Assembly: GCF_001612805.1 (NCBI RefSeq)
Contig: NZ_BDBD01000004.1
Span: forward strand, 496,001-560,000
From: Nocardia coubleae NBRC 108252
Lineage (GTDB): Bacteria; Actinomycetota; Actinomycetes; Mycobacteriales; Mycobacteriaceae
Length of the DNA stretch: 64,000 nt
Direction: 5' to 3'
Shown here piece after piece: positions 32,201 to 34,930 of this stretch. How positions within the stretch are numbered: the stretch's first letter is position 1; the number at the start of each line of letters is the position of its first letter. The notes below the pieces were generated by a model that saw nothing but the letters and a program-made list of their open reading frames with translations, was not told the DNA's origin and ran no database searches. The translations under genes and the position numbers were made by a program.

Positions 32201-34349
32201 GGTTCAGGAACCACATGCGTTGTTGCGCGGGCGACAGGGGCAGAACGGAGGGGCGCGGTCCCGCGACGAGAGCCGGACTCTCCTCGACAGAGCCCGCATC
32301 GATCAACGACGCGAGAACCGCGACAGTGGGACTGTCGAAGAAGTCTCGAACATCAACGCGCACACCGAAATTCGCGTGCAGGCGCGCGATGGCACGGGTG
32401 GCGATCAGCGAGTTGCCACCGAGCCGGAAGAAGTCGTCGTCAAGGCCGACGGTCTCCACATCGAGCAGTTCGGCGAACAGCGCCGCCACCGCCCGCTCGG
32501 TCGCGGTCACAGGCGCACGGAACTCCGCCGCGGCCACACGGAAGTCGGGCTCGGGCAATGCTTTCCGGTCCAGCTTGCCGCTCGCATTGATCGGCATCGC
32601 GGGCAACCACACCAGCAGCGATGGCACCATGTATTCCGGCATCGACGCCTTCGCATGCGCCACCAGCTCGGCCTCGTCGAGCGGCTCCCCGTCGACACTC
32701 ACCACATACCCGACCAGCGCCTCACCGGCCGCGTGCCGGTGCAGCACCACCGCGGCATTGCCGACGCGCGGGTGCGCCGCGAGCACGGCCTCGATCTCAC
32801 CGAGTTCGATCCGCAATCCACGCAACTTCACCTGGAAGTCGGTGCGCCCCAGGTATTCCAGCTCGGCACCGCCGGGCAGCTGCCGCACGAGGTCACCCGT
32901 GCGATACATGCGTTCACCGGGCTCGCCGTAGGGATTGGCGACGAACCGGTCGGCAGTCAGGCCGGGCCGGGCCACGTAACCACGGGCCAGCTGCACACCG
33001 GACAGATACAGCTCGCCGACCACCCCGGCGGGCACCTGGTCGAGGTTCTCGTCGAGCACGAGCAACCCGGTGTCGTCGGCGGGTCCACCGATCGGCACCG
33101 ACACCTCGTCGGCCTCGGTCACCTCGTGCGCGGTGACGTCGACCGCCGCCTCGGTCGGCCCGTACAGGTTGTGCAGGGCCGTCGCCGACAGTTTGCGCAG
33201 CCGCGCGGCGGTCGCGGCGGGCAATGCCTCACCGGAGGCGAACACCATCCGCAACGACGACAGATCCGCGACCGTCACGGCCTCGGCGAGCTCACCGACG
33301 AAGGCGGCCAGCATGGACGGCACGAAGTGGGTCACCGTCACGCGGTGCCGGGCGATCAGGTCGGCCAGGTAGGCGGGATCACCGTGCCTGCCCGGCTCGG
33401 CGACCACCAGCCGGGCACCGATCTGCAAGGGCCAGAACAGCTCCCACACCGACACGTCGAAGGTGTACGGGGTCTTCTGCAACACCACGTCGTCTTCGGT
33501 CATCGCATAGTTGCGCTGACGCCAGTCCAGGTTCGCCACGATCGCACCGTGGGTCACCGCGACACCCTTGGGCCGACCGGTCGACCCGGAGGTGAAGATG
33601 ACATACGCCGTGTTTCCGGCCCGCGCATGCACCCCGAGCTCGGCCGGTACCGCGGACCAGTCGATGTCGTCGGTGCGCAACACCGTCGCCCCACCCAGGT
33701 CCGGTTCGTCACACACCCGCGTCACCACCACCACGGGCCGTGCCACCTCGAGTACGTAGTGCAACCGGTCCACCGGGTGATCCGGGTCCAGCGGCACGTA
33801 CGCCCCACCCGCCCGCACGATCGCGTGCACGGCGACGATCAACTCGACACTGCGCCGCATCGCCAACCCGACCAGCGACTCCGGGCCGACGCCGAGCCCA
33901 GCCAACCGACCTGCCAGCACCCGGACCCTGGCATCGAATTCGGCATAGGTCAGCTTCTGGTCACCGAACTGCACCGCCACCCGATCCGGAGTGCGCGCCA
34001 CCTGCTCGGCGAACCGGTCGACCAGCGTCGCCCCGGCGACGGGCGTCTCGATCCCGAGCACGGTCATCGCATCGGCGGCCAACGTGTTCAGCAACCGACC
34101 GAAGGTACCCTCGGCCGCGTCGACAACCCCCGGGAACAGCTCGGCGAGCACGACCTGGACGAGCGTCTCGGGATCGAGCGCCCCGCCGGTGAGCTCCGCC
34201 ATCAGTGTGAGCTGGGCATCCAGCTCCGCGTAGGACACCGAGGTGCCGTCGAATCCGACGGCGGTCCGTGCCGGTTCCATCGCCGCGACCGTCGCCACCA
34301 GCGCCGCCAGCTGATCGATCTGCGCGCACGCCGGAGTGGGGTTGGTCAT
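10206..34349 (-). CDS. Giant seven-module nonribosomal peptide synthetase, A-T-(C-A-T)6-TE
   Basis: One uninterrupted frame of 8,047 codons. I count seven adenylation domains (each with a TSG[ST]TG.PKG core and an A10 GKLDR lysine), seven carrier domains (GGNSL serine intact in all), six condensation domains (HHIAADG or HHISADG intact in all) and one C-terminal thioesterase. There is no starter C, cyclisation, methyltransferase, epimerisation or reductase domain. The start is the second ATG (MTNPTP) at 34349, preceded at 10 nt by GGAAGG; an in-frame ATG lies six codons earlier. Codes read by eye predict Ser at modules 1 and 5 and a Gln-like residue at modules 3 and 7; modules 2, 4 and 6 match nothing I know well. 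No mbtH-like, tailoring or type II thioesterase gene is adjacent. PptT, encoded at 41596-42315, should prime the carriers. The product is unknown. Confidence 0.97.
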   Translation of the reverse strand: MTNPTPACAQIDQLAALVATVAAMEPARTAVGFDGTSVSYAELDAQLTLMAELTGGALDPETLVQVVLAELFPGVVDAAEGTFGRLLNTLAADAMTVLGIETPVAGATLVDRFAEQVARTPDRVAVQFGDQKLTYAEFDARVRVLAGRLAGLGVGPESLVGLAMRRSVELIVAVHAIVRAGGAYVPLDPDHPVDRLHYVLEVARPVVVVTRVCDEPDLGGATVLRTDDIDWSAVPAELGVHARAGNTAYVIFTSGSTGRPKGVAVTHGAIVANLDWRQRNYAMTEDDVVLQKTPYTFDVSVWELFWPLQIGARLVVAEPGRHGDPAYLADLIARHRVTVTHFVPSMLAAFVGELAEAVTVADLSSLRMVFASGEALPAATAARLRKLSATALHNLYGPTEAAVDVTAHEVTEADEVSVPIGGPADDTGLLVLDENLDQVPAGVVGELYLSGVQLARGYVARPGLTADRFVANPYGEPGERMYRTGDLVRQLPGGAELEYLGRTDFQVKLRGLRIELGEIEAVLAAHPRVGNAAVVLHRHAAGEALVGYVVSVDGEPLDEAELVAHAKASMPEYMVPSLLVWLPAMPINASGKLDRKALPEPDFRVAAAEFRAPVTATERAVAALFAELLDVETVGLDDDFFRLGGNSLIATRAIARLHANFGVRVDVRDFFDSPTVAVLASLIDAGSVEESPALVAGPRPSVLPLSPAQQRMWFLNRFDPATGAYNIPIAVRLSGALDHAALRAAVHDLIARHEVLRTVYPEVDGAGTQVVLDPAEAYALLVAESARTAGAGATVPGAGGHGALYVAGLAASAEPALGAADAESGAVGAVADARARGGAVGAAGVGGEGVGAALLDPIVVAADELREVIAGEILRGFDVTVAPPVRVRLFEVDGDHVLVLVVHHIAADGWSAGPLVRDTMAAYQARTGGAAPAWEPLAVQYADYTLWQRAVLGEEDDPASQAGREIAFWRAALAGLPDESGLPTDRPRPATASMRGRRVEFSLDAELVTALNSVAAERGATLFMVLHAALSVLIARLSGNADVAIGSPVAGRGAAELDDVIGMFVNTAVLRTQVRAGEPFADLLGRVRADDLAAFEYTTLPFERLVEVLAPARSAGRHPLFQVALSLQNLPVTTFELPGLRASAVDLPYDIEKFDLSVTLRTAATDGLSGEFSYATDLFDASTVAAMVRRFTGLLAAIAAAPHTPVADLPLLIGTELAELTTRSGGVAEPAPLLPEVLAHAAADPAAVAIRDGDRTLTYGELDAASTRIATRLTGNGVGPGDVVAVSIPRSAASVTAVWAVIKSGAGFLPVDPNYPADRITHMLADSGAAAGITTDELHADLPAAVDWLVVDLAAVHTDAHAGPDVAAPRLAEGDGGRISLGHGLSYRPLSGAKPDADEGDSSAVDRADVAAATFAPDVLGNSDATDPHSAEAGKAADGFGAADIAIDGLGASGDARRPHPLDPAYVIYTSGTTGLPKGVVIPHAAVAAYLPVQAERYRAAADARVLHVASPSFDISVAELLLTVSAGATMVVAPNGVFGGAELGELLRVERVTHVVITPSALATVDPAGLDDLRVVVVGGEACPAELVARWTAAIPGLVFRNGYGPTETTIVTNISEPLGATTPITLGGPVEGTTELVLDERLRPVPAGVVGELYIAGAQLARGYHRRPALTASRFVTNPYGAPGERMYRTGDTVRWVRRGDSYDLEFLGRNDFQVKVRGFRIELGEIDAVLAKHPAVRFAVTIGHRTEAGATLLVSYVVPVPEAAVDTSELLAHSAAHLPAHMVPATIMTLDEVPLTPVGKLDRSALPAPVFEAAVYRAPVTRAEQVVADAFAEVLGLEQVGRDDDFFELGGNSLLATRVMARIGTDLDIRIPVRQLFDTASVRTLADAADRLRGTGAGPALVAGVRPDPLPLSPAQQRMWFLNRFDPASSADNIPMAVRLTGDLDVPALRAALVDVLDRHEVLRTRYPERDGHAIAEILPVPGLLPDIHPEVLPTDDLPDAIRTFATTGFDLTTDAPLRIALFRVRDTGEAPSDGHGPIDTSARSGEEPLLVDPASTVAALQDTGVSTGVFTMLDGDAPTDDGVRSGAAQGGTVEFTAQALLTAQEQFGGDASAGVGQIPGEAREAAVSVDGAAEYVLAIVLHHIAADGFSFGPLIRDVLAAYGARAVGEAPAWEPLSVQYADYAVWQHAVLGTAADPGSVAAQQLSYWRRTLDGLPEQLELPADRPRPAVASRRGAVHTVEFEAETHRALAEFARAHGVTVFMAVHAVFAVLLARLSATTDIAIGTPVSGRGHRALDDLVGMFVNTLVLRTEVTPATPFAELVARVRDTDLAAFGHADVPFERLVEALDPVRSTARNPLFQVMLSLNEDTARELVLPGLTVGGVDLPTTVAKFDLELTLTERRDENGAPAGLSGAFLYATDLFDAATVAGFATRLRRALTSALTDPTRPVGDIDLLDHAERMQLLATGNWAAATGSALVTQSTDPAASGPAALADSDAASALVTNFGNHAATGHATPAPAATATLASLFADRVAACPGATAVIVDTEPVGVARGADHAETAVALDEQTVGPRSVNRTATPNVSDAGPSRVGGVETSDFRHVERGGAEYGSAGTDNAVAVSGPVSVRLTYAEFGARVARLARHLIGLGAGPGSLVAVAMRRGVDQLVAVHAVLAAGAAYVPVDPDHPADRTAYVLAQTAPVCVLTVAGSGFGVGDSVVEVDTLDLSALSGDPIADEERCAPLRPENLAYVLFTSGSTGRPKGVAVPHRAVVNQLRWLQSAYPLGADDVVLQKTPFTFDASVWELLWPLQVGARLVLASPDGHRDPAYLAAATARHRVSVVQYVPSVLTAVMAETAGSAGERAARSRSTVSGPADPGSHVTEGQQSLRLVFAGGEALTTELARTVRERTGATVVNLYGPTETAIQVTTHRFADDQGATVPIGTPVAETSVYVLDSRLHPVPAGVPGELYVAGAQLADGYHSRADLTAERFVANPFGTGERLYRTGDLVTWRTTATGPALHYLGRTDFQVKLRGLRIEPAEIEAALTTVPGVRRAVVVVRSDDGKPDQLVAYIVRDNTEAEPGANARSTSASVGVIPAGGAQLASAAGGVVPAGGAQSASAAGGAVPAGGTQSASAAGGVIPLGGAQSASAAGGVVPAGGAQSASAAGGAVPTGGAQPASTEAGVDVGVGVGGTVSGAPNRDTCTPADLDAAVTATLPAYMVPGTYVFLDELPLTASGKLDRRALPAPQARRTDYREPATTTERVVAATFAGVLELDRVGADDDFFALGGNSLLATQVAARLGAALDARVAVRELFEASSVSGLAQRLDTLRGTGTRRGPVGGTRPQRIPLSPAQQRMWFLHRFDPRSAAYHIPVAIRLSGELDVAALRGALGDLVARHETLRTTYPEFDGQATQFVGEPFVPELTVTDVAPTDVSGAVAQVLSGGFDITTEVPVRVALLRVTPAEHVLVLVVHHIAADGWSMGPLTRDLVAAYAARATGSAPQLPPLTVHYADYALWQTEGLGSVDDPDAPLARQLGYWRNRLAALPDVLTLPTDRRRPLIASNRGATLVTAFDAHLHRGIEELARARRATTFMVLHAGLAVLLARLSAGSDIVVGTPVAGRGHRELDDIVGMFVNTLVLRAEVRGETGFADLLDQVRAGDLDAFDNADVPFETLVDAVNPARSQGYSPLYQVSLALQNQRRAAFELPGLTLSGLELPDAPIEVDLDFTFVDRFGADGEPDGLDLELRYATDLFDAETVAAMATMLELVLRAAVQAPATPVGDLELLAEPARAELVAVPHGEVVRLDEELTELGIGAPLAAHLLDAAAVRDPQAVAAVFEGAEITYGVLAARANQLARRLIGCGVGPETPVAVAVPRGIELLVVLHGVLAAGGVYVPIDPAQPADRIGHVLATAAPRLVVAAEASDLDHVDAGIRSATASVHFAAASRSGFPVLTVAQLEDPAQVPVPGTPVTDAERLAPLLPDHPAYALFTSGSTGLPKGVLVTHRAVVNELCWLRGEYALTAEDRLLQRATLTFDVSLWELLAPALLGATLVLLRPGGHLDLAYQARVLREQRVTVVELVPSVLSAMLAEGLGDALRGLRMLHVGGEELPAPLAATVLATLPVELHNTYGPTEVAITSTFQQITAPVEQTEMPIGRPTWNVRAYVLDERLHPVPTGVTGELYLAGAQLARGYLGRPDLTADRFVADPFGANGTRMYRTGDLVRRDRNGALIYLGRNDFQVKIRGLRIELGEIEAALGDAPGVTHATVLPATDDAGRQCLVGYVAGAVDAANVRDHVASRVPAYMVPTHFVVLDTVPLNSAGKLDRAALPAADLSVTTAYVAPRPGAQTTLAEVIADLLGVARIGADDDFFAVGGNSLLAMRLVARANAALGSALDVRDVFEAPTVARLAERASAGEQLPPLAAVHPRPDRIPLSLAQTRLWLLNRIDPDSAVYTLPIALRLTGDLDIAALWAALADVLARHEALRTVFPEDADGPTQVVLPVDQALPDAVLEEIPESALTAAVRTVVGAGFDLTTQPPLRAALLRPIAASPLSTDGSARNREHVFVLAVHHIAADGVSITPLARDLIAAYAARTAGVAPRWEPLPVQYPDFTLWQREVLGEAEDPQSRLARQLAHWRDELTGLAPALELATDRPRPAVRAGEGAAVGFDVPTEVVAGIEALARRHGVSTFMVVHAAFAVLLARHGAGGDIAIGTPVAGRADAALDDLVGMFVNTLVLRTPLDAGAAFADLLATVRAADLRAFAHADLPFERLVDELNPVRSTSYAPIVQVMLAFEHRDDTTVELPGLRIDEFALPAATTQFDLSLAVNEIAGASGEPGMRGWLRYATDLFDAETVAAFGARFVRVLRAVVADDTVTVGEIDLLDDTDRAQLAAWNSTHAPLDTDATLVSLFAEQALRTPDAIALEFEGQRITYGEFAVRVARLARRLIAERVGPGAIVGVGLRRGIDLLVALYAVQAAGAAYLPLDPDHPADRIADVLATAAPVCVLAASGFPETGTRTIDPGELDLGGFDAHPVTDAERLRSLRGADLAYVLFTSGSTGKPKGVAVSHTAIVNRLVWMQDTYGLTPVDTVLQKTPITFDVSVWELFWPLQIGATLVIARPDGHRDPAYLAEVITRTGVGVAHFVPSMLAAFLAEPRSADCASLRQVFASGETLPAADAQRLRALIPGVAVHNLYGPTEAAVDVTFHEVTDADTVTVPIGAPVANTTLHVLDGRLRPVPVGTAGELYLAGVQLARGYLGRPDLSADRFVANPYGAPGERMYRTGDLVVRTRTGELEYLGRTDFQVKLRGLRIELGEIESVLGGIDTVDRAVVTVRDDGTGPYLAAYLVPSREQHPTASAAARGQESPGRTLRAGLAYAGADMSGDASGESAGTRAGTSPAGVGAQVGSRPAGSSGNASAGDDIAPDIDLAGVKARLQESLPAYMVPSAFVILESLPVNASGKLDRRALPAPELTAREFRAPATATEVLVAGIVGEVLGIDEVGADDDFFDLGGNSLIATRVAARLGAALDRQVPVARIFEAPVVAALATALDTEAGPARLALTAGERPAVVPLSPAQQRMWFLNRFDPDSVGYNVPIAVRLRGVLDTDALAAAVDDLVDRHEVLRTYYPETADGPVQKILSAAEAGVALEIRDTTADQVRGAVTKLAATTFDVTAGVPWRVVLYRLDADDAVLALVVHHISADGSSVPPLVRDLMTAYLARRDGTAPAWAPLPVQYADYALWQRAVLGDETDPASVAARQLDFWRTELAGVPDELALPLDRPRPAVRTLAGGTVPVTLDAATHAGLTELARECGATLFMVVHTAFAALLGRLSNSTDVTVGTPVAGRGEAALEDLVGMFVNTLVFRTRLRAGESFRQLLIRQRATDLAVFANADVPFERLVEVLDPARSTARHPLFQVGFSFQNFERAELELPGITVSGLDTDGELSQFDLHLIVSDDYTNDGAAAGVSGVLTYATDVFDPETAAAVVTRLERLLTAVAAAPQTPVNAIDVLDAEERTRILDHWNDTDHEIDRTVTLLAPYRHQVAARPDATALIFEGEHLTYGELDARVNRLARHLVADGVGPDTLVALAMRRSVDLVVAMYAVLTAGAAYVPIDPDHPADRITQILTTARPHMVLTTSRDRFDIGAIASATEPALSASPSSGVVGTEANSSASVQAGAAPARSSDSATVAPSGANAAGTAALLDVAMARVATSSAGAAGIPVVRIDRLSLDHYPAHTVGDSERRAPLRDSNLAYVLFTSGSTGRPKGVAMSHAGVRNQVAWMIEQYRLGAGDVYLQKSAATFDLSVWGYFVPLAAGATLVLAAPDGHRDPLYLAELVARQGITVADFVPSMLSMFAAHAEAEQLSSLRLVLAIGEALTPDTVAAFRAKSDAALHNLYGPTEAAVSVTAWPADDTTGPTVPIGVPEWNTRVYVLDDRLRPVAPGVAGELYLAGDQLARGYLDRPDLTADRFVADPFTAPGERMYRTGDLVRWTRDGVLVYLDRRDFQVKFRGQRIELGDIEAALRAVPGVRQAAAVVSPSPTGDRLVGYAVPQPGAELDPASLRTAVGGALPSYMVPSVVVVLDAFPLNTSGKLDRAAMPTPEFVARPFRAPITPAQRAVAQVFAEVLGREQVGLDDDFFELGGNSLIATRVAARLGAALSTRVPVRTLFEATTVAALAELLAGHAGSGAGTALVAGPRPPRIPLSAAQQRMWLLNRLDPESAAYNIPIAVRLTGNVDADALAAAVTDVLERHEVLRTAYPAVDGIGHQAVWEFVPAPVVETVDPIAVPSIVAAEIGRGFDVTVAPPVRVRVLRCAADEVVLVVVIHHISADGFSAGPLLRDTTAAYLARRTGTAPEWAPLAIQYADYTLWQRSVLGDEHDPEALAARQVRFWRTELDGLAPLLELPTDRPRPAVASQRGASVEMAVPDEVWQRVATVARRADASEFMVAHAALAVLLARLSGSADIAIGTPVAGRGAAALDDLVGMFVNTLVLRTGVDPAASFTALLKDARRVDLDAFDNADVPFERLVDVLDPVRSAGHSPLFQVMLAFQNLGATPTEVVLPDLTVTTLDADAAVAKFDLDLVLSGTDDGHCSVQLTYATDLFDATTAHRMAEAYVRVLDAVTADPDIAVGDVDLLTDADHRMLESWCDTDHPLAPETVVDGFYRQVAATPAAIAFVDDTTTLTYGEFAARVNRLARYLLTLGVGPDTAVAVAARRSTDLLVGLYAVIVAGGTYVPIDPDHPAERIARVLDIARPACLLTTSRDLADLPTSVGRGIDVVVLDEIETAELSGLPVDDAERTHPLHPEHTAYVIFTSGSTGLPKGVGVPHQAIVNQLDWMAQEFGFTADDTVLHKTPTTFDASIWELLLGPRVGARTVIARPGGHGDPAYLAALITEHRVDTAQFAPTLLAAYLAHIDGGVEVVSLRRIFAGGEALSAALAQQVRAVTGAEVVNLYGPTETAVQVSTHVVTDDDTVTVPIGTPVWNTGLYVLDARLRPVPPGVVGELYVGGAQLAHGYVGAGVLTAERFVPDPFAAAGSRMYRTGDLVRLRGERAALEYVGRSDLQVKLNGQRIELGEVEAVLARQPGVAQAAAAVVPGTGADRLVGYVVPARGRSSAGSSEDVTIPGAVVAQSVSVLDTAALRSALADELPGYLVPSVIIELDEFPVNTSGKLDRGALPVPSLRQATYRAPVTETEQRVAAEFARVLDLGRIGMDDNFFDLGGNSLTAVQLASRLSETLGTPVPVAWFFTDPTPAVVVERLRGDDAQADAFAVLLPLRTGGTGAPLFCIHPVGGLSWSFAGLTRHLDPQRPVYGLQSPALTADEPLPDSIDAWARRYIDAIRSVQPEGPYHLLGWSLGGLLAHAVATGLRAEGEQVARLAIMDSWLGDGPEQTPAPTVGDLLGGLAGEELDFGIDGLTAAAANLGGPLAGLDRARIARIIDAAQASMSMVDDYRPRRFDGDLVYFAATVDDPTGTHGAATWAPVVDGAVICHRIEATHWAMANEHALARIAQVLDAPCRGEPAPRPRATTRVDARAGAGGA
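14266..17660 (-). other. NRPS module 6: C, A (code unmatched), carrier
   Basis: The C domain has HHISADG near 17240. The A domain starts near 16240; before its TSGSTG core is a Ser/Ala-rich insertion of about 65 residues (15660-15890). Code: D-L-W-D-L-I-L-V-S-K (from FDLSVW, VADFVP, VLAIGE, HNLYGPTE, AAVSVT). The bulky Ile in place of the usual Gly/Ser/Ala is unusual, and Asp at position four may hint at a basic or hydroxylated substrate. The carrier motif LGGNSLIATR is near 14400. Confidence 0.72.
17661..21085 (-). other. NRPS module 5: C, A (Ser), carrier
   Basis: The C domain begins with SLAQTRLWLLNR, slightly divergent from the SPAQQRMWFLNR of its siblings, and has HHIAADG near 20620. 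The A domain starts near 19630; its code is again DVWHFSLVDK (Ser), identical to module 1. A Ser/Gly/Ala-rich insertion of about 70 residues (18070-18290) lies between the A8 and A10 cores, the loop that holds the tandem repeat in module 3. The carrier motif LGGNSLIATR is near 17795. Confidence 0.82.
21086..24340 (-). other. NRPS module 4: C, A (code unmatched, acidic pocket), carrier
   Basis: The C domain has HHIAADG near 23920. The A domain starts near 22885 and has little insertion apart from about 20 residues before the TSGSTG core. Code: D-V-W-E-H-G-T-I-T-K (from FDVSLW, VVELVP, LHVGGE, HNTYGPTE, AITSTF). Glu at the fourth position often accompanies basic substrates such as ornithine, lysine or arginine, but the His at position five is unfamiliar, so the residue is left open. 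The carrier motif VGGNSLLAMR is near 21210. Confidence 0.72.
24341..28650 (-). other. NRPS module 3: C, A (Gln-like code), carrier; the most inflated module
   Basis: The C domain has HHIAADG near 27905, preceded by an insertion of about 100 residues (27940-28250). The A domain starts near 26770 but is interrupted almost at once by about 75 low-complexity residues (26470-26700), and again near its C-terminus by the 45-bp tandem repeat at 24808-25077. Code: D-A-W-Q-F-G-L-I-Q-K, one residue away from the tyrocidine Gln code DAWQFGLIDK. The carrier motif LGGNSLLATQ is near 24470. At 4.3 kb it is about 1 kb longer than module 4. Confidence 0.75.
24808..25077 (-). repeat. In-frame 45-bp tandem repeat (6 copies) inside NRPS module 3
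   Basis: Six back-to-back 45-bp units start at 24808, 24853, 24898, 24943, 24988 and 25033; adjacent copies are near-identical. On the coding strand each unit gives a 15-residue GG-V-PAGGAQSASAA-type peptide, so the frame is preserved whatever the copy number. It lies in the loop between the A8 and A10 cores of the third adenylation domain. It is a minisatellite, not CRISPR: there are no spacers. Confidence 0.93.
28651..32274 (-). other. NRPS module 2: C, A (code unmatched), carrier
   Basis: The condensation domain runs from SPAQQRMWFL (about 32250) with HHIAADG near 31630; between its first and second halves is an Ala/Gly-rich insertion (about 31750-32010). The A domain begins near 30660. 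Its code reads D-I-A-V-V-G-G-I-V-K (from FDISVA, HVVITP, VVVGGE, RNGYGPTE, TTIVTN): a small hydrophobic pocket I cannot match to a known residue. A second, roughly 90-residue polar insertion sits just before the TSGTTG core (about 29970-30250). The carrier motif LGGNSLLATR is near 28785. Confidence 0.75.
32275..34349 (-). other. NRPS module 1: N-terminal leader, A (Ser), carrier
   Basis: The protein opens with about 105 residues whose first half (MEPARTAVGFDGTSVSYAEL) resembles the beginning of another adenylation domain, then the true A domain starts near 34034. Core residues: DV-W from FDVSVW, H from VTHFVP, F and S from VFASGE, L from HNLYGPTE, V and D from AAVDVT, K from GKLDR, giving DVWHFSLVDK, a standard serine code. 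The carrier Ser is in LGGNSLIATR near 32415. With no C domain ahead, module 1 should initiate synthesis with free L-Ser. Confidence 0.85.
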
Positions 34350-34882
34350 CGCAACACTGCCTTCCATCTACCGGCCGCGGGTAACGCCACGCAGCCGCGA
34401 AAAACTCTCGGAACTCCCCCGGCTCGCACCGGGTCGGGGATCGGCGCGCGGACGGCCAACCCCGGGCACCCTGCCCGAAATCCGCCCGCTCACACCGGAA
34501 TTCAGTGCGATCGGCTATGACACGATCGCGACATTCCAGCTCGTCGCCACACAACCAGCAATGACTCGGTTATCTCCCGACCTCCATCGTCAACCCCGAC
34601 ACCCGACACACGCGCCCGTAGACGACTGAAGCGTATTCGTTTCGATAATAAACCGGACCAGATTCCGTCAAAATCTCGTACTCGGGAGTAATTCACCGGA
34701 ATGCGGCGGCGCCGGGCAACCCGGCCGCACACGCCGAACCGGCAGCCGACCGCCCGGTGTACCCACGGGCTACGTCACTGCTGCCGCCACAGGTTCGTAC
34801 TGTGTCAGGACACACTAGGTGAGCCAACGTTGCATCACCGTTGCATCCGAGTGATTCACGCCACTGCACCCCGAACACGACG
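34350..34882. other. Intergenic region between the NRPS and pnp genes: leader and promoter region
   Basis: This 530-bp stretch has no convincing gene; a 76-codon minus-strand frame in it lacks codon character and similarity I recognise. It is bounded by the pnp terminator on one side and the synthetase ATG on the other, so it must hold the synthetase promoter. An AT-rich island at about 34630-34680 contains the best promoter candidate and implies an untranslated leader of nearly 290 nt. Confidence 0.6.
34645..34671 (-). promoter_or_regulatory. Candidate promoter for the NRPS gene
   Basis: On the minus strand TTGACG (34671-34666) is followed, after 15 bp, by TATTAT (34650-34645), close to the housekeeping sigma consensus, within the most AT-rich part of the intergenic region. 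The spacer is shorter than the usual 17 bp; ATTATC with a 16-bp spacer is an alternative. The start site would be near 34638. Confidence 0.4.
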
Positions 34883-34915
34883 AAGCCCCCCGCCATCGTG
34901 CGCGGCGGGGGGCTT
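34883..34915 (-). terminator. Strong intrinsic terminator after pnp
   Basis: A perfect 12-bp stem, AAGCCCCCCGCC (34883-34894) with GGCGGGGGGCTT (34904-34915), closes a 9-nt loop and lies 16 bp beyond the pnp stop. It should uncouple the synthetase gene from pnp transcription. Confidence 0.85.
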
Positions 34916-34930
34916 ACGCGGTGAGTGGAG

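Noticed and set aside
10206..34349. Nocobactin/mycobactin-type siderophore synthetase
   Set aside because: There is no cyclisation domain, salicylate-activating gene, PKS part or lysine N-hydroxylase here, and the module layout differs.
10206..34349. Epimerisation domains giving D-residues
   Set aside because: Each carrier domain is followed within about 40 residues by a C domain start (SPAQQRMWFL-type); there is no room for the extra ~450 residues, and exactly six HHxxxDG motifs are present.
30996..34520. A 1,174-codon plus-strand open frame opposite NRPS module 1-2
   Set aside because: It is the antisense shadow of a GC-rich coding strand: no recognisable domain, codon pattern follows from the synthetase frame, and several similar frames (12606-15776, 18276-20822, 20895-22988) lie opposite other modules.
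34502..34732. A 76-codon minus-strand gene upstream of the NRPS
   Set aside because: No similarity, poor codon bias and overlap with the best promoter candidate.
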